From assembly GCF_014287775.1 (NCBI RefSeq), contig NZ_JACOOZ010000002.1, forward strand, positions 186,001-250,000: 64,000 nt of DNA, read 5' to 3'. A model generated the notes under the pieces. That model was not told the DNA's origin. It ran no database searches and saw nothing but the letters and a program-made list of their open reading frames with translations. Source of the stretch: Eubacterium_G segne. GTDB taxonomy: Bacteria; Bacillota; Clostridia; Lachnospirales; Lachnospiraceae. Below, piece by piece: positions 17,726 through 26,400 of the stretch. Positions within the stretch are counted from its first letter, which is position 1; every line of letters starts with the position of its first letter. A program made the translations under genes and the position numbers.

Positions 17726-18049
17726 CTAGAATGAAACAACTAATTCCATCTTGAATTTTTCTTCCCCAAAAACTGCATGAGGAACATCCTTTGGCATAAT
17801 AAGTGATTCACCTTCTGTTAAGGTGAACACCTCTCCACCTACTGTAAAACGGCCTTTTCCGTCAAGTACAGTAACCATGGCATCTCCACCTGATGCATGA
17901 GTTGATATTTCCTCTCCCTTATCGAAAGAAAAAATGGTAACACTTACAAAATCGTTTTGAACCAAAGTCTTGCTAACAACCTGTCCATCCCGATATTCAA
18001 CTAAATTCTTTAATAATATTTTTTCCTGTTTTGGAATATTCTTGTACAA
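17726..18049 (-). CDS. Cupin domain protein
   Basis: Small single-domain beta-barrel protein of 107 aa. Cupin motif 1 is seen as ISTHASGGDAMVTVLDGKG and motif 2 as MPKDVPHAVFG; only part of the usual metal-binding His/Glu set is present. The TTG at 18049 is preferred (AAAGGA 9 bases upstream, first residues MYKNIPKQEK); an ATG at 18067 in frame has no clear ribosome site. It lies 36 bases after the leucine-rich-repeat gene and could be read from the surface operon, but its domain suggests an unrelated cytosolic role. Ligand unknown. Confidence 0.82.
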   Translation of the reverse strand: MYKNIPKQEKILLKNLVEYRDGQVVSKTLVQNDFVSVTIFSFDKGEEISTHASGGDAMVTVLDGKGRFTVGGEVFTLTEGESLIMPKDVPHAVFGEEKFKMELVVSF

Positions 18050-18085
18050 TTTGCCTCGTCCTTTCATAAAAGCCTATGGCTTAAC

Positions 18086-20200
18086 CTATTTTTTAATTTT
18101 AACCTTTTTAGAAGTCCATCTACTATAATATACCTTTTTACCGACTTTTTTATAACATCTTACCTTTACATACAGAACTTTTTTGTTCTTTATTTTGCTA
18201 CTTTTAACTGTAAAGACATTTTTCTTAACCTTCTTGGTTACGGTTTTTGATTTGGCATATTTCTTAGAACTTGAAATTTTAATTTCATATCCGCTTATGC
18301 CTTTTATCTTATTAAGGGATATTTTAACCTTGTTTGAAGCTAATTTTTTGCTGAATTTAGACACTTTTGTCTTTTTAACAGTCACTTTACCTACAGTGGT
18401 AGTTTGCTGTTTTTTAGTGGTAATATTTTCCCCTCCGGAAGTCTTTGTAGTGGTTTCCGGTTGCGTAGGAGCCACTGTTGTAGGCTTCTGTGTTGGAGCC
18501 ACTGCCGTTGGTTCGCTCCCCGGCTCTGTTGCCGGCTGTGATGTTACAGGCTCGCTGCCAGGCTCTGTAGTTGGCTCTGCTGTCGGTGCCTCTGTGGTTG
18601 ACTCTGTAGTTGGAGCTTCTGTTTCATCTTCCTTAATAAGCTTCACTGCTACATCAAAACTTCCAATAGCGTTTTTATCCTCAAATTTTGTATCAAGGAA
18701 ATATACCTTATTAGCTTCAAGGTGATAACTGATAAAGAAATTGCTGTCATAATTTCCGTCAGAAAGTTCCCCTCTGTCATCATTTTCTAATAAGAGATTT
18801 TCATCTACATCATAGAGAGCTGCCCATGTATCTGTATCATCACCTATGGAATAAATATTATAATCTCCTGATTTAGCCGGAATAAATCTTAAACGGCTAG
18901 TCTGATTCTTTTCAACAACATTTACCGTGGTGTTCTTTCTTGTGGTTAAATCCTGTATATTTAACTGAGTTACCACTACAATATCATATGTTGTTGTTTT
19001 TCCTCCATACTCAACAGTAAGAGTTCTTCTTTCCACCTTGTCAGAGGCAAAGCCCTTAACTGAAAAGCCTGAACTTTTAATTGCACTGGTTCCGTCTACA
19101 TAATTAACCTTTATTTCAAGACCTACACAATTAAATTTATCACCTATAGCAAATACAGTTTTCTTTGGATATTCTGATATTTCAATAGAACTAACCTTCT
19201 TCTCTGATAATTCACTAAACTGCAAATCATTTCTTTTAGCGTATGTATCTGCTGTAGATGCAGCATATCCGCAAATTGTAACGTTGCTATTATTTAAAAT
19301 GTCATTTATCTTACATTCACTGTTTTCTATAGTTAATTTGCTTAATTTATCGCAGTTATAAAAAGCCATATAGCCGATTTCACTAACAGAGTTTTTAAGA
19401 ACTACTTCTTCAAGATTTGCTGAATTGTAAAAGGCATTATCGTTTATGATGGTTGAGCCATCTATTGTTACTGATTTGTCCTCTCCTGCAATTGTATACT
19501 TAATAAGCTTCTTTAAATCCTTTGAATACAGACAGCCGTCCTTTGATGCATAATAGCCATTACCTGTGGCAACATCAAAGTTTTTAATTGACTTAGCACA
19601 ATAAAAGGGTTCATATTCACCCATGCTTCTAAGTCCTGCCGGAATGGTTATGTTTTCAAGATTTTGACTGTAGTCAAAGGCATAGTCACCAAAACTTCTA
19701 ACTGTTTCAGGAATTGAAAAATCTGTATTTTCCCTGTTTGCAGGATATATTAATAGTGTCTGCATATTTTTTGTGTACAAAACACCATCTGTTGACTTAA
19801 AATTTTCATTTTCATCATCTACTAGAATCTCTTTTAAACTTTGACAATTTTCAAACGCATATTCTCCTAAATTGGTAATGGTTTTTGGAAGACTAACACT
19901 TTCTAAAGCACTACTTCCAAGGAATCTTCTACTATTAATCTGTGTAATTCCCTCTTCGATAATAAGTTTTTTAAATGCTATTTCAGAAAAAGGTGAACTA
20001 CTCACCGCTCCTTTACCACTAATTGTCAGTGTTTCACTGACACCGTCATAAGACCACTGTGCCTCACTTCCACAACTGCCTGATGTAGCGCTGTCAGCAT
20101 AGACAGTGTTAGCACCGGTTGTAAAAACAGATGGTGCCGGGGAAAAAGCCATGGCAACTACCATTCCCCAGGTAACTATTTTCTTAAACTCTTTTCTCAT
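18086..20200 (-). CDS. Secreted leucine-rich-repeat (BspA-like) surface protein
   Basis: Exported protein of 704 aa. Signal peptide at about 1-35 (basic start, then hydrophobic run, A-D-S after). Residues about 50-310 form BspA/LRR_5 repeats (ITNLGEYAFENCQSLKEI, VSEIGYMAFYNCDKLSKL). A bacterial Ig-like domain follows (about 330-405, SIEISEYPKKTVFAIGDKF), then a beta-rich domain resembling pre-peptidase C-terminal domains (about 415-515), a Thr/Pro/Glu-rich linker with TTEAPT/TTEPGSEP repeats (about 520-600), and a Lys-rich fibronectin-like tail. No LPXTG motif; the basic tail may hold it to the wall by charge. It starts 12 bases after the membrane-protein gene, so it is probably the last surface gene of the radical SAM operon. 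Confidence 0.88.
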   Translation of the reverse strand: MRKEFKKIVTWGMVVAMAFSPAPSVFTTGANTVYADSATSGSCGSEAQWSYDGVSETLTISGKGAVSSSPFSEIAFKKLIIEEGITQINSRRFLGSSALESVSLPKTITNLGEYAFENCQSLKEILVDDENENFKSTDGVLYTKNMQTLLIYPANRENTDFSIPETVRSFGDYAFDYSQNLENITIPAGLRSMGEYEPFYCAKSIKNFDVATGNGYYASKDGCLYSKDLKKLIKYTIAGEDKSVTIDGSTIINDNAFYNSANLEEVVLKNSVSEIGYMAFYNCDKLSKLTIENSECKINDILNNSNVTICGYAASTADTYAKRNDLQFSELSEKKVSSIEISEYPKKTVFAIGDKFNCVGLEIKVNYVDGTSAIKSSGFSVKGFASDKVERRTLTVEYGGKTTTYDIVVVTQLNIQDLTTRKNTTVNVVEKNQTSRLRFIPAKSGDYNIYSIGDDTDTWAALYDVDENLLLENDDRGELSDGNYDSNFFISYHLEANKVYFLDTKFEDKNAIGSFDVAVKLIKEDETEAPTTESTTEAPTAEPTTEPGSEPVTSQPATEPGSEPTAVAPTQKPTTVAPTQPETTTKTSGGENITTKKQQTTTVGKVTVKKTKVSKFSKKLASNKVKISLNKIKGISGYEIKISSSKKYAKSKTVTKKVKKNVFTVKSSKIKNKKVLYVKVRCYKKVGKKVYYSRWTSKKVKIKK

Positions 20201-20212
20201 AACCTTACTCTC

Positions 20213-21106
20213 CTATTCCTCTGCTATTTGTACATCCACTATTACACTGGTATTGGCACTAAAATGATTAGCCACTGATGTAACAGTTTTCTTACCTTCT
20301 ATGTTTTCAAAGGGCACTCTGTAAGTTATACCTCCCATAAATGCTCCACCTGACTGCACATATTTATAATAAACATATACCTTCTTATAGGTTTTGTCTG
20401 TTTTGTTTTTAAGCTTGAGATTTCCGTTTTCCTTAATTACTTCAAACTTATCCTCTAACAAATCCGGGGCATCTAAGTAGGCATTAACTACATTTCCGTA
20501 AGAATAATCGTCCTTATCACTGTATTTTCTCTTATTAGATTCCAACACCAAAGCCGATGTATGAGGCAACAGATTAGTTACTCTAAAGGTAGCATTTTCC
20601 TTGTCACTAACTTTAAAGGTAATATCACCTACCTGTAACATCTTGTCAGATGTATTGGATATAATAATGGCTGCCACCTTTTCTATAGGCTCATCGCTGC
20701 CATCCTCTAAATAATTTCCTGTATAACTTCCCACTTTTTCAATAATGAGATTGCTGTCTGATAATTCTACCTTTTCACTTTTTTTATCGTCTTTATTACT
20801 TTTCTTATCTTTCTGATTAGTTGTAGAATTTTTTACGCTTTTTTTAGTTGTAAATCCCTGAATTTTGTCAACTTCCAATGTATTCTTTCCCGGCTCTACA
20901 TAGTCCTCTACTCTGGTTACATTATTAGTTATGCTTTCTAATTTCTCAGGGCTTAAAGCAGTATTCTTTTGTGCTTCTTTTTTCATGCTTTCTACTTCGC
21001 TCTTGTTATTATTGGCGTTTTTAAAAAACAGTATAGTTCCTACTAACAGTAGCACCACACAAACAACTATAACAATTACAATTATCTTTTTATTTTTGCT
21101 ATTCAT
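20213..21106 (-). CDS. Membrane-anchored protein of unknown function
   Basis: About 297 aa with one N-terminal membrane helix (KKIIVIVIVVCVVLLLVGTI region, residues about 6-26), a charged Lys/Ser/Asp linker (about 30-115) and an extracytoplasmic beta-rich domain (about 120-297) with the block TYKKVYVYYKYVQSGG, resembling FxLYD-like domains. No catalytic motif seen. The gene overlaps the end of the radical SAM gene; of two adjacent ATGs the second (21106) has GGAG 7 bases upstream. Such tight overlap indicates translational coupling, so it should act with the radical SAM/HprK pair, perhaps as a surface partner or export component. I do not recognise a family with certainty. Confidence 0.75.
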   Translation of the reverse strand: MNSKNKKIIVIVIVVCVVLLLVGTILFFKNANNNKSEVESMKKEAQKNTALSPEKLESITNNVTRVEDYVEPGKNTLEVDKIQGFTTKKSVKNSTTNQKDKKSNKDDKKSEKVELSDSNLIIEKVGSYTGNYLEDGSDEPIEKVAAIIISNTSDKMLQVGDITFKVSDKENATFRVTNLLPHTSALVLESNKRKYSDKDDYSYGNVVNAYLDAPDLLEDKFEVIKENGNLKLKNKTDKTYKKVYVYYKYVQSGGAFMGGITYRVPFENIEGKKTVTSVANHFSANTSVIVDVQIAEE

Positions 21107-22256
21107 CTTCATTCTCCGCCTTTACTAATGATTCAATATTACTTACAAAACTCTGGCATTGTCTTAGGTACTCATCGGTTATTCCACACAAATATTCCGG
21201 TTTTACCGTGGAATCACCATGACCTTCTGCAACAGCTAAAGCTCCACAAACGGTACATGCATTTCTATGCTCACACCGGGTGCAGGCTTTGGGTAAAAAG
21301 ATCTTGTCAGTTTCCTTCACTATGTAATCCCAGCACTCATCAAAGGATTTTTCTTTGGGATTTACAACAGGCTGATTCATCATTCCACAAGGTGTCATAC
21401 GTCCATCCCATGTAATCCAGAAAGAACATTTTCCTGCTATGCACCCCATGTTTTCTTCCTCAGCCACAATGCAACCGTCATCTTCATCTGCTCTAAAACC
21501 CTGTTGCATTCTTTTAATAAACCAATACAAAACTCCACTATCCATTTCAGCCTTTTTGGTTCTAAAAAGTGCCTGTCCTGCTTCTTCTTCCGTGAATCTT
21601 AAAACCTTATTTTCACTTTCAAAGCGTCTGATAGGTGGAAACATATACACCATAGGCTTAACTTTTAATTTCCGCTTCTTTGCAAAATCGTATATAGCCT
21701 CTATATCGCATACATTGTAAGGTGTGAAGCTGGCATTTAATGCTACCGCTATTCCCGCTTCAAGCAACCTGTCAATGGCAGCGGTCACCTTATCAAATCC
21801 ATGGGAATCACCACATAAACGACTGTAAGTTTCATTACTTCCACCATATAAAGTTATTCTGATTTTTGATGGTGGACATTTTTTCAGCCAACAGACAACC
21901 TCATCAGTAATTAATATGCCATTAGAATTAATGGTAATTATAAATCCCATTTTATTCAATTCAGTATATATCTCTTTAAAATCCTTTCTAAAAAAAGGCT
22001 CCCCACCTGTAAGTAAAAGAAACAGCATGCCCTTATCCCTGCACACTTTTCCAAAATCTATCCATTGATTTGCCGTCCATTCCCTGCCGGCACTACACAT
22101 TTCCTTCTCAGACATTCTGATGTAGCACATTTTACAATTCAGATTACATCTGGGTGTCAATTCAAAAGAACCATGTATCGGTGCCCTGTCCTTCATGGCT
22201 TTTAAATACAAACCGGTTCTAAGGTTAGGCTTAAAAGGATTATTCAAATCACTCAC
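21099..22256 (-). CDS. Radical SAM/SPASM peptide-modifying enzyme
   Basis: A 385-aa radical SAM enzyme. The [4Fe-4S] cluster that cleaves SAM is bound by CNLNCKMC (Cys37, 41, 44); GGEP (84-87) is the SAM-binding strand. The C-terminal third has the Cys pattern of a SPASM/twitch domain holding auxiliary clusters: Cys252, 262, 267, 280, 298, 315, 318, 324, 327, 347 and 357. Enzymes of this architecture install thioether or C-C bonds in ribosomal peptides or mature partner proteins. It lies 14 bases after the HprK-like gene and two genes after a 79-aa peptide gene, its likely substrate. No PqqD-like recognition domain is evident as a separate ORF. Function beyond the family is inferred from context. 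Confidence 0.9.
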   Translation of the reverse strand: MSDLNNPFKPNLRTGLYLKAMKDRAPIHGSFELTPRCNLNCKMCYIRMSEKEMCSAGREWTANQWIDFGKVCRDKGMLFLLLTGGEPFFRKDFKEIYTELNKMGFIITINSNGILITDEVVCWLKKCPPSKIRITLYGGSNETYSRLCGDSHGFDKVTAAIDRLLEAGIAVALNASFTPYNVCDIEAIYDFAKKRKLKVKPMVYMFPPIRRFESENKVLRFTEEEAGQALFRTKKAEMDSGVLYWFIKRMQQGFRADEDDGCIVAEEENMGCIAGKCSFWITWDGRMTPCGMMNQPVVNPKEKSFDECWDYIVKETDKIFLPKACTRCEHRNACTVCGALAVAEGHGDSTVKPEYLCGITDEYLRQCQSFVSNIESLVKAENEDE

Positions 22257-22270
22257 AAAATTTCTCCTTA

Positions 22271-23125
22271 TTAAAATACCGTATCACAAACTAACTTTAC
22301 TGCTTCTTCGTCCGGCAGACAGGTTAATTCATATACCGGTATCCTGCTAATAATTTCTTCTATAATATTCATGCTAATATTTGACAGCTTATCATCCCAT
22401 CTGGCAAGAGAAAATCGTGGAAACATATTTCTATACAATTCCATTCCCACCAACTGCCTGATAGAATTTTTTTCTCCCTGTTTAAGCAAAATAATTGCTT
22501 TAATAGGTGCAGACTCATTTCTATATATCTTAGAACTTCCTGCATAAGGAGAACCATAAACATTAGTAATATCCTTAGAAATATCTATAGTAGCCCTGTC
22601 ACCATTAAGTATATCAGCATTCATGTATTTTTTCCACAAGTTTGCCTGAGTTGATTTTCCAATCTCTGAAGGTCCACTAAAAAGGATTGCCTGATTTTGA
22701 TATTCAACTACGGAAGCATGCATAATAATGCGGTTGAAAAGAAGTAAAACCAAATCAATATCAAGGCTACTCATTAAAAGTCCTGGACCATTAGTTAATT
22801 CAATAAACTTTCTATCAACATAAATTTGTGCTTCCTTTGATTCTATGTCAAACACTGTACTTATTTCCAGACTACTGTCATCTCCCATTTTGTAACTGAA
22901 ATAAACAAAATATTTGCTGTTGTTTATATATATTTTTCTGATATTGTTTTCAAATATCAGAGTGCCTTTATCACTCTTCAACTCACTTTCCACCATGATT
23001 CTATATTTGAAATCTGCTTCCTTTTCATTGTTACATATAAAAGGCACCATATTTTCGGGTACCTCCTTATAAGGGAATCCTTCAATTTCAATTATTAATC
23101 CTGCTAAATTAATTTTTATATCCAT
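22271..23125 (-). CDS. HPr-kinase-like P-loop protein
   Basis: A 284-aa protein whose C-terminal half resembles the kinase domain of HPr(Ser) kinase: HASVVEYQNQAILFSG leads into the Walker A loop GPSEIGKST (151-159), then LNGDRATI (about 173-180) and YGSPYAGSSK. It is not the housekeeping HprK: the N-terminal half is a different beta-rich domain and the full HprK signature is missing. Related proteins occur in SynChlorMet-type radical SAM cassettes and as kinases of lasso precursor peptides. The ATG at 23125 is preferred; the longer frame starts with TTG inside a terminator hairpin. The ribosome site (AAAGGG, about 13 bases away) is poor and lies in that hairpin. Confidence 0.78.
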   Translation of the reverse strand: MDIKINLAGLIIEIEGFPYKEVPENMVPFICNNEKEADFKYRIMVESELKSDKGTLIFENNIRKIYINNSKYFVYFSYKMGDDSSLEISTVFDIESKEAQIYVDRKFIELTNGPGLLMSSLDIDLVLLLFNRIIMHASVVEYQNQAILFSGPSEIGKSTQANLWKKYMNADILNGDRATIDISKDITNVYGSPYAGSSKIYRNESAPIKAIILLKQGEKNSIRQLVGMELYRNMFPRFSLARWDDKLSNISMNIIEEIISRIPVYELTCLPDEEAVKLVCDTVF

Positions 23126-23134
23126 ATTATTTAT

Positions 23135-23170
23135 AAAACCCTTTCCCGACAAAAGTCAGGAAAGGGTTTT
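23135..23170 (-). terminator. Intrinsic terminator after the 79-aa peptide gene
   Basis: On the minus strand AAAACCCTTTCCTGAC pairs with GTCGGGAAAGGGTTTT around a TTTT loop, ending in a short U run. It sits 13 bases after the peptide stop and before the HprK-like gene. A partial stop here would give much more peptide mRNA than maturation-enzyme mRNA, a usual arrangement for modified-peptide precursors. The hairpin also covers the ribosome site of the next gene. Confidence 0.82.
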
Positions 23171-23183
23171 CCTTTTTATTATC

Positions 23184-23423
23184 TTATGATGGCATAGTCG
23201 GAGTAAAGTAACACAATCCACTAGTAGGTGTGTCATATCCCATACTCTTTACCCATGCTTCAAATGCCTCATCTGTTTCAGGTGCACCTGCCGGTACCAT
23301 TGTTGACTTATACGTATCTTTTAATTCATTATATAAATCTGATCCCATCTCTACAGTTGCTAAAATCTCAATATCCATATCAAACTTTTCAATGCAGATT
23401 TCAGGTTTACTATATTTCTTCAT
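23184..23423 (-). CDS. Putative precursor peptide of radical SAM/HprK cassette
   Basis: A 79-aa cytosolic peptide without signal sequence. The first 25 residues (MKKYSKPEICIEKFDMDIEI...) look like a conserved leader: many short clostridial peptides of unknown function begin with similar Lys-Tyr-x-Lys-Pro-Glu and Phe-Asp elements. The rest is acidic, with a Gly/Pro/Thr/Ser-rich end, DTPTSGLCYFTPTMPS. Cys10 and Cys71 are the only cysteines; the last residue is Ser79. Its ATG overlaps the stop of the 1994-aa gene in TAATG, so its translation is coupled to that protein. Size, position, following terminator and adjacent radical SAM and HprK-like genes make it a candidate modified peptide; no modification is proven. 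Confidence 0.75.
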   Translation of the reverse strand: MKKYSKPEICIEKFDMDIEILATVEMGSDLYNELKDTYKSTMVPAGAPETDEAFEAWVKSMGYDTPTSGLCYFTPTMPS

Positions 23424-26400
23424 TATTCCTGTACCACCTTTCCATCAAATCCAAACTTTTCAGATCTGTATCCTTCTTCATCATATCCAACAATATACAT
23501 TGTACTTGCCTTTATGTTTTCTGTCTTACTTGCTTTGAACTTGAGAGTCCATTCTAGTCCACCATCAACTGTCTTACTTGAAGCTGTTGTAAGTGTTACT
23601 TCTTTTCCATTTGCATCAAATACTTTGATATCATCTACTGCCACAGGTGTTGTTACCTTAACCATGGCATATCTGTCTTTAATAAAACTATCTGATTTTG
23701 TATTATATCCTGCCTTTATAACTACATCAGTAGGATTTAATTCTGATTTAACACCTTTATCTTCAACTGTAGTTGCTGTTACCGGACTTAATTTGTATCC
23801 TACGACTTTCATGCATGTTAATGAAACATATCCGTCACCACCTGCAACTCTTAAGTACAACTTTCCATCATACTTATCTCCAAGTGTATCAAGTTTATAA
23901 TACAACTCTGTTGCTGATTTAATTGTAGCAATATCTGTCCATACAGCACTGTTATTAACTTCCTTTAAGTACTGAAGTTTAAGTTCACTTCCCTTAACAT
24001 TCTTTATTCCAACCTGAATTGTCTTGGAATTTCCTGTGTAACCCTCTAAATTGTCATACATAAATGCCAAACCATATCCTGCACTTAAATACAATTCATT
24101 GTTTGGTCCACTTACTGCATATGTCATCATATCCTTAGTTGTGTTTGGATCCAACTCCTTAGTGTTATCTGTATTGTATCCGTTAAAGGATTCTACTACC
24201 GACTTACCTGTAAGGAAGGCTGCTCCATTTCCTGTATACTTAGCTAAGGAAATAACTCCCTGTTTATCATATGTTGAACTCAATGGGTCATCATAATTAA
24301 ACTTAAAGTTTGCTCCTAATATAAGCTGTTTTATTTCGCTTACTGTTGCACCTAACTCATTGTTATCATCATATTTACCTTCAGCTGTTGAGTTACCCTT
24401 AGCCGGATTATAAATTCTGATTCCGTCAATAAATACACTCTTTGCTTCTGAATTATTTCCTTTAAGTGAAGTTATAGTAACAATATAGTCACCAGCTTCT
24501 CCTGTATCATTTCTCCATGTTATTACTGGAACCTGATACAAATCACCATTTTCGTATGATGTATCAATAATCATACTCTTAACAAGGTTACTCCATCCAT
24601 TCTGAACAATTAACATACCATTGTTTTTAGTTATCTTTGTATCATCTGTCTTGTTGTATACGCTTACAACAATAACTCCTGTTGAACGATTTGTTCTACT
24701 TACAATATCAAATCCTGTACCCTTGAACTCAAAGGCTGCCATAGCAGATTTACCTAACTCGTGTGAGCTTCCATTACTATTACCGTAACTTTCATCTTCA
24801 TATGCCGGATCATATCCGTACTGCATATCCAATGCATTAGACTGTGAACTGTCTTTTGTCTCACCATTAATTGTTACATTTCCTGAATAAATAATCCCGC
24901 TCTTAGAATCAATATTTTCATCTGTTCCAATATTAGAGAAGTTATCCTCATAATACACAATATTAGCCGGCATTACTTCTACCTTGGATGTCATAACCGG
25001 TGTAGCATTTGAAGCATCTAAATCAGATGCACCTGATGCAACGCCGTCCTTTGTAACCTGAACTCCCATATAGAAAGTATCTACATCACTCATGAACTTC
25101 TTAGGTGTGTACATAAGCTTTGAATCAGCCCATAATGCTGTTGCCTGATTGAAGTCCATCTGGTTCTTAAACTCGCCATCACTATATGTATAATTAAGTG
25201 AATTCTTGTAATTAGCACCAACTGTGCTATCAGACATACCTAATACTGTATATCCATCTGCGTCTGTATCATCCTGCAAAATTGATTTATTTGTAACACT
25301 AAAGTTCTTATCATAATTATAAGGTGTTGTACCACCTAAGATACCATTAGTATCAGCAAACAAGTCTGTCTTTAAACCGTAATCTAAAACGTAAACTTTA
25401 TCATTTACATTATAGTTATAAACTACTACTTCTACTTTCTGTGTTCCGTTATTAACATTATCTGCTAACTTAAGAACAAACTTATCATAACCTACATGTT
25501 TTGATGTAAATGTCATCTTATTAATGCTTGATTCGTTGCTAACATCACCATTCTCCCATGTAACTTCTGCCTTGTTAGAAGCATCTGCATTATGTGTAAA
25601 TGTAATGTCTGATGAAGCATTTTCAAGAGTGTAATCATTATATGTTACTGACTCTGTTCCCGGAGTTGTTACTGTTGTAGTAACACCTTCATCCAATACT
25701 ACAGGCCATACATATGAACAATTCCATCCTTTATATCTTATAGACACATTAACATCTCCATCATTTGTCATTGTAAACGGAATGATTATTGATCCATCTA
25801 TATTCATAAGCATATTATCTAAATCGCCACTGCTGGTTCCTGTTAAATACTGATTTTTAATTGCTGTATAACCATAAGTAGTATTATTAATTGTTATAGA
25901 CTCAATTCCATAACCTCCTTTTCCAGGAGATGTTATCTTCAGCTTATGTTCATTACTTCCGTTTATAGTAGCCTGAACATTCGATATTGTTGTTAAACCA
26001 GTTGCCATGCCATTACTTACTGTGTTATCCATAGCTATAGAAGATGTCTTTTCATGACTAACTGTAGTTGTTGTTCCAGACTGACCTTCTTTAGTTGTCT
26101 TATGTGTAAACTCAGCCGGCAATGGTAAATTAGTTGTTTTACCAATCTCTGTATAATATACAAGTCTCTTCATATCCGCCTCTGTATTTGTAAATACAAA
26201 TTCAGGTTCATTTGTATATGCAAGAGTTGCCATTGTTCCATCATTTGTTGTGAATGTAGCATTTTCAACCGACTCCTCTGAGCCTGAAACCTTTACATTC
26301 TTAAATGTTTTTGTTGCATTTAACTCTGTAACTTTAATCTTTGTATTTACCGGAATACCTGTAAATACAGCTTTCTGTCCGGCACTAATCTCAATAGTGC

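Noticed and set aside
18183..18725. Open frame of 180 codons on the plus strand
   Set aside because: It is the antisense of the Lys-rich tail and Thr/Pro linker of the LRR protein; low-complexity codons keep it open by chance.
23125..23152. TTG start of the HprK-like gene at 23152
   Set aside because: It lies inside the terminator hairpin and has no separate ribosome site; ATG at 23125 is preferred.
22271..23423. Lasso peptide cluster
   Set aside because: An HprK-like protein is present, but no lasso cyclase, B1 recognition protein or B2 protease gene is nearby and the peptide lacks a typical lasso core.
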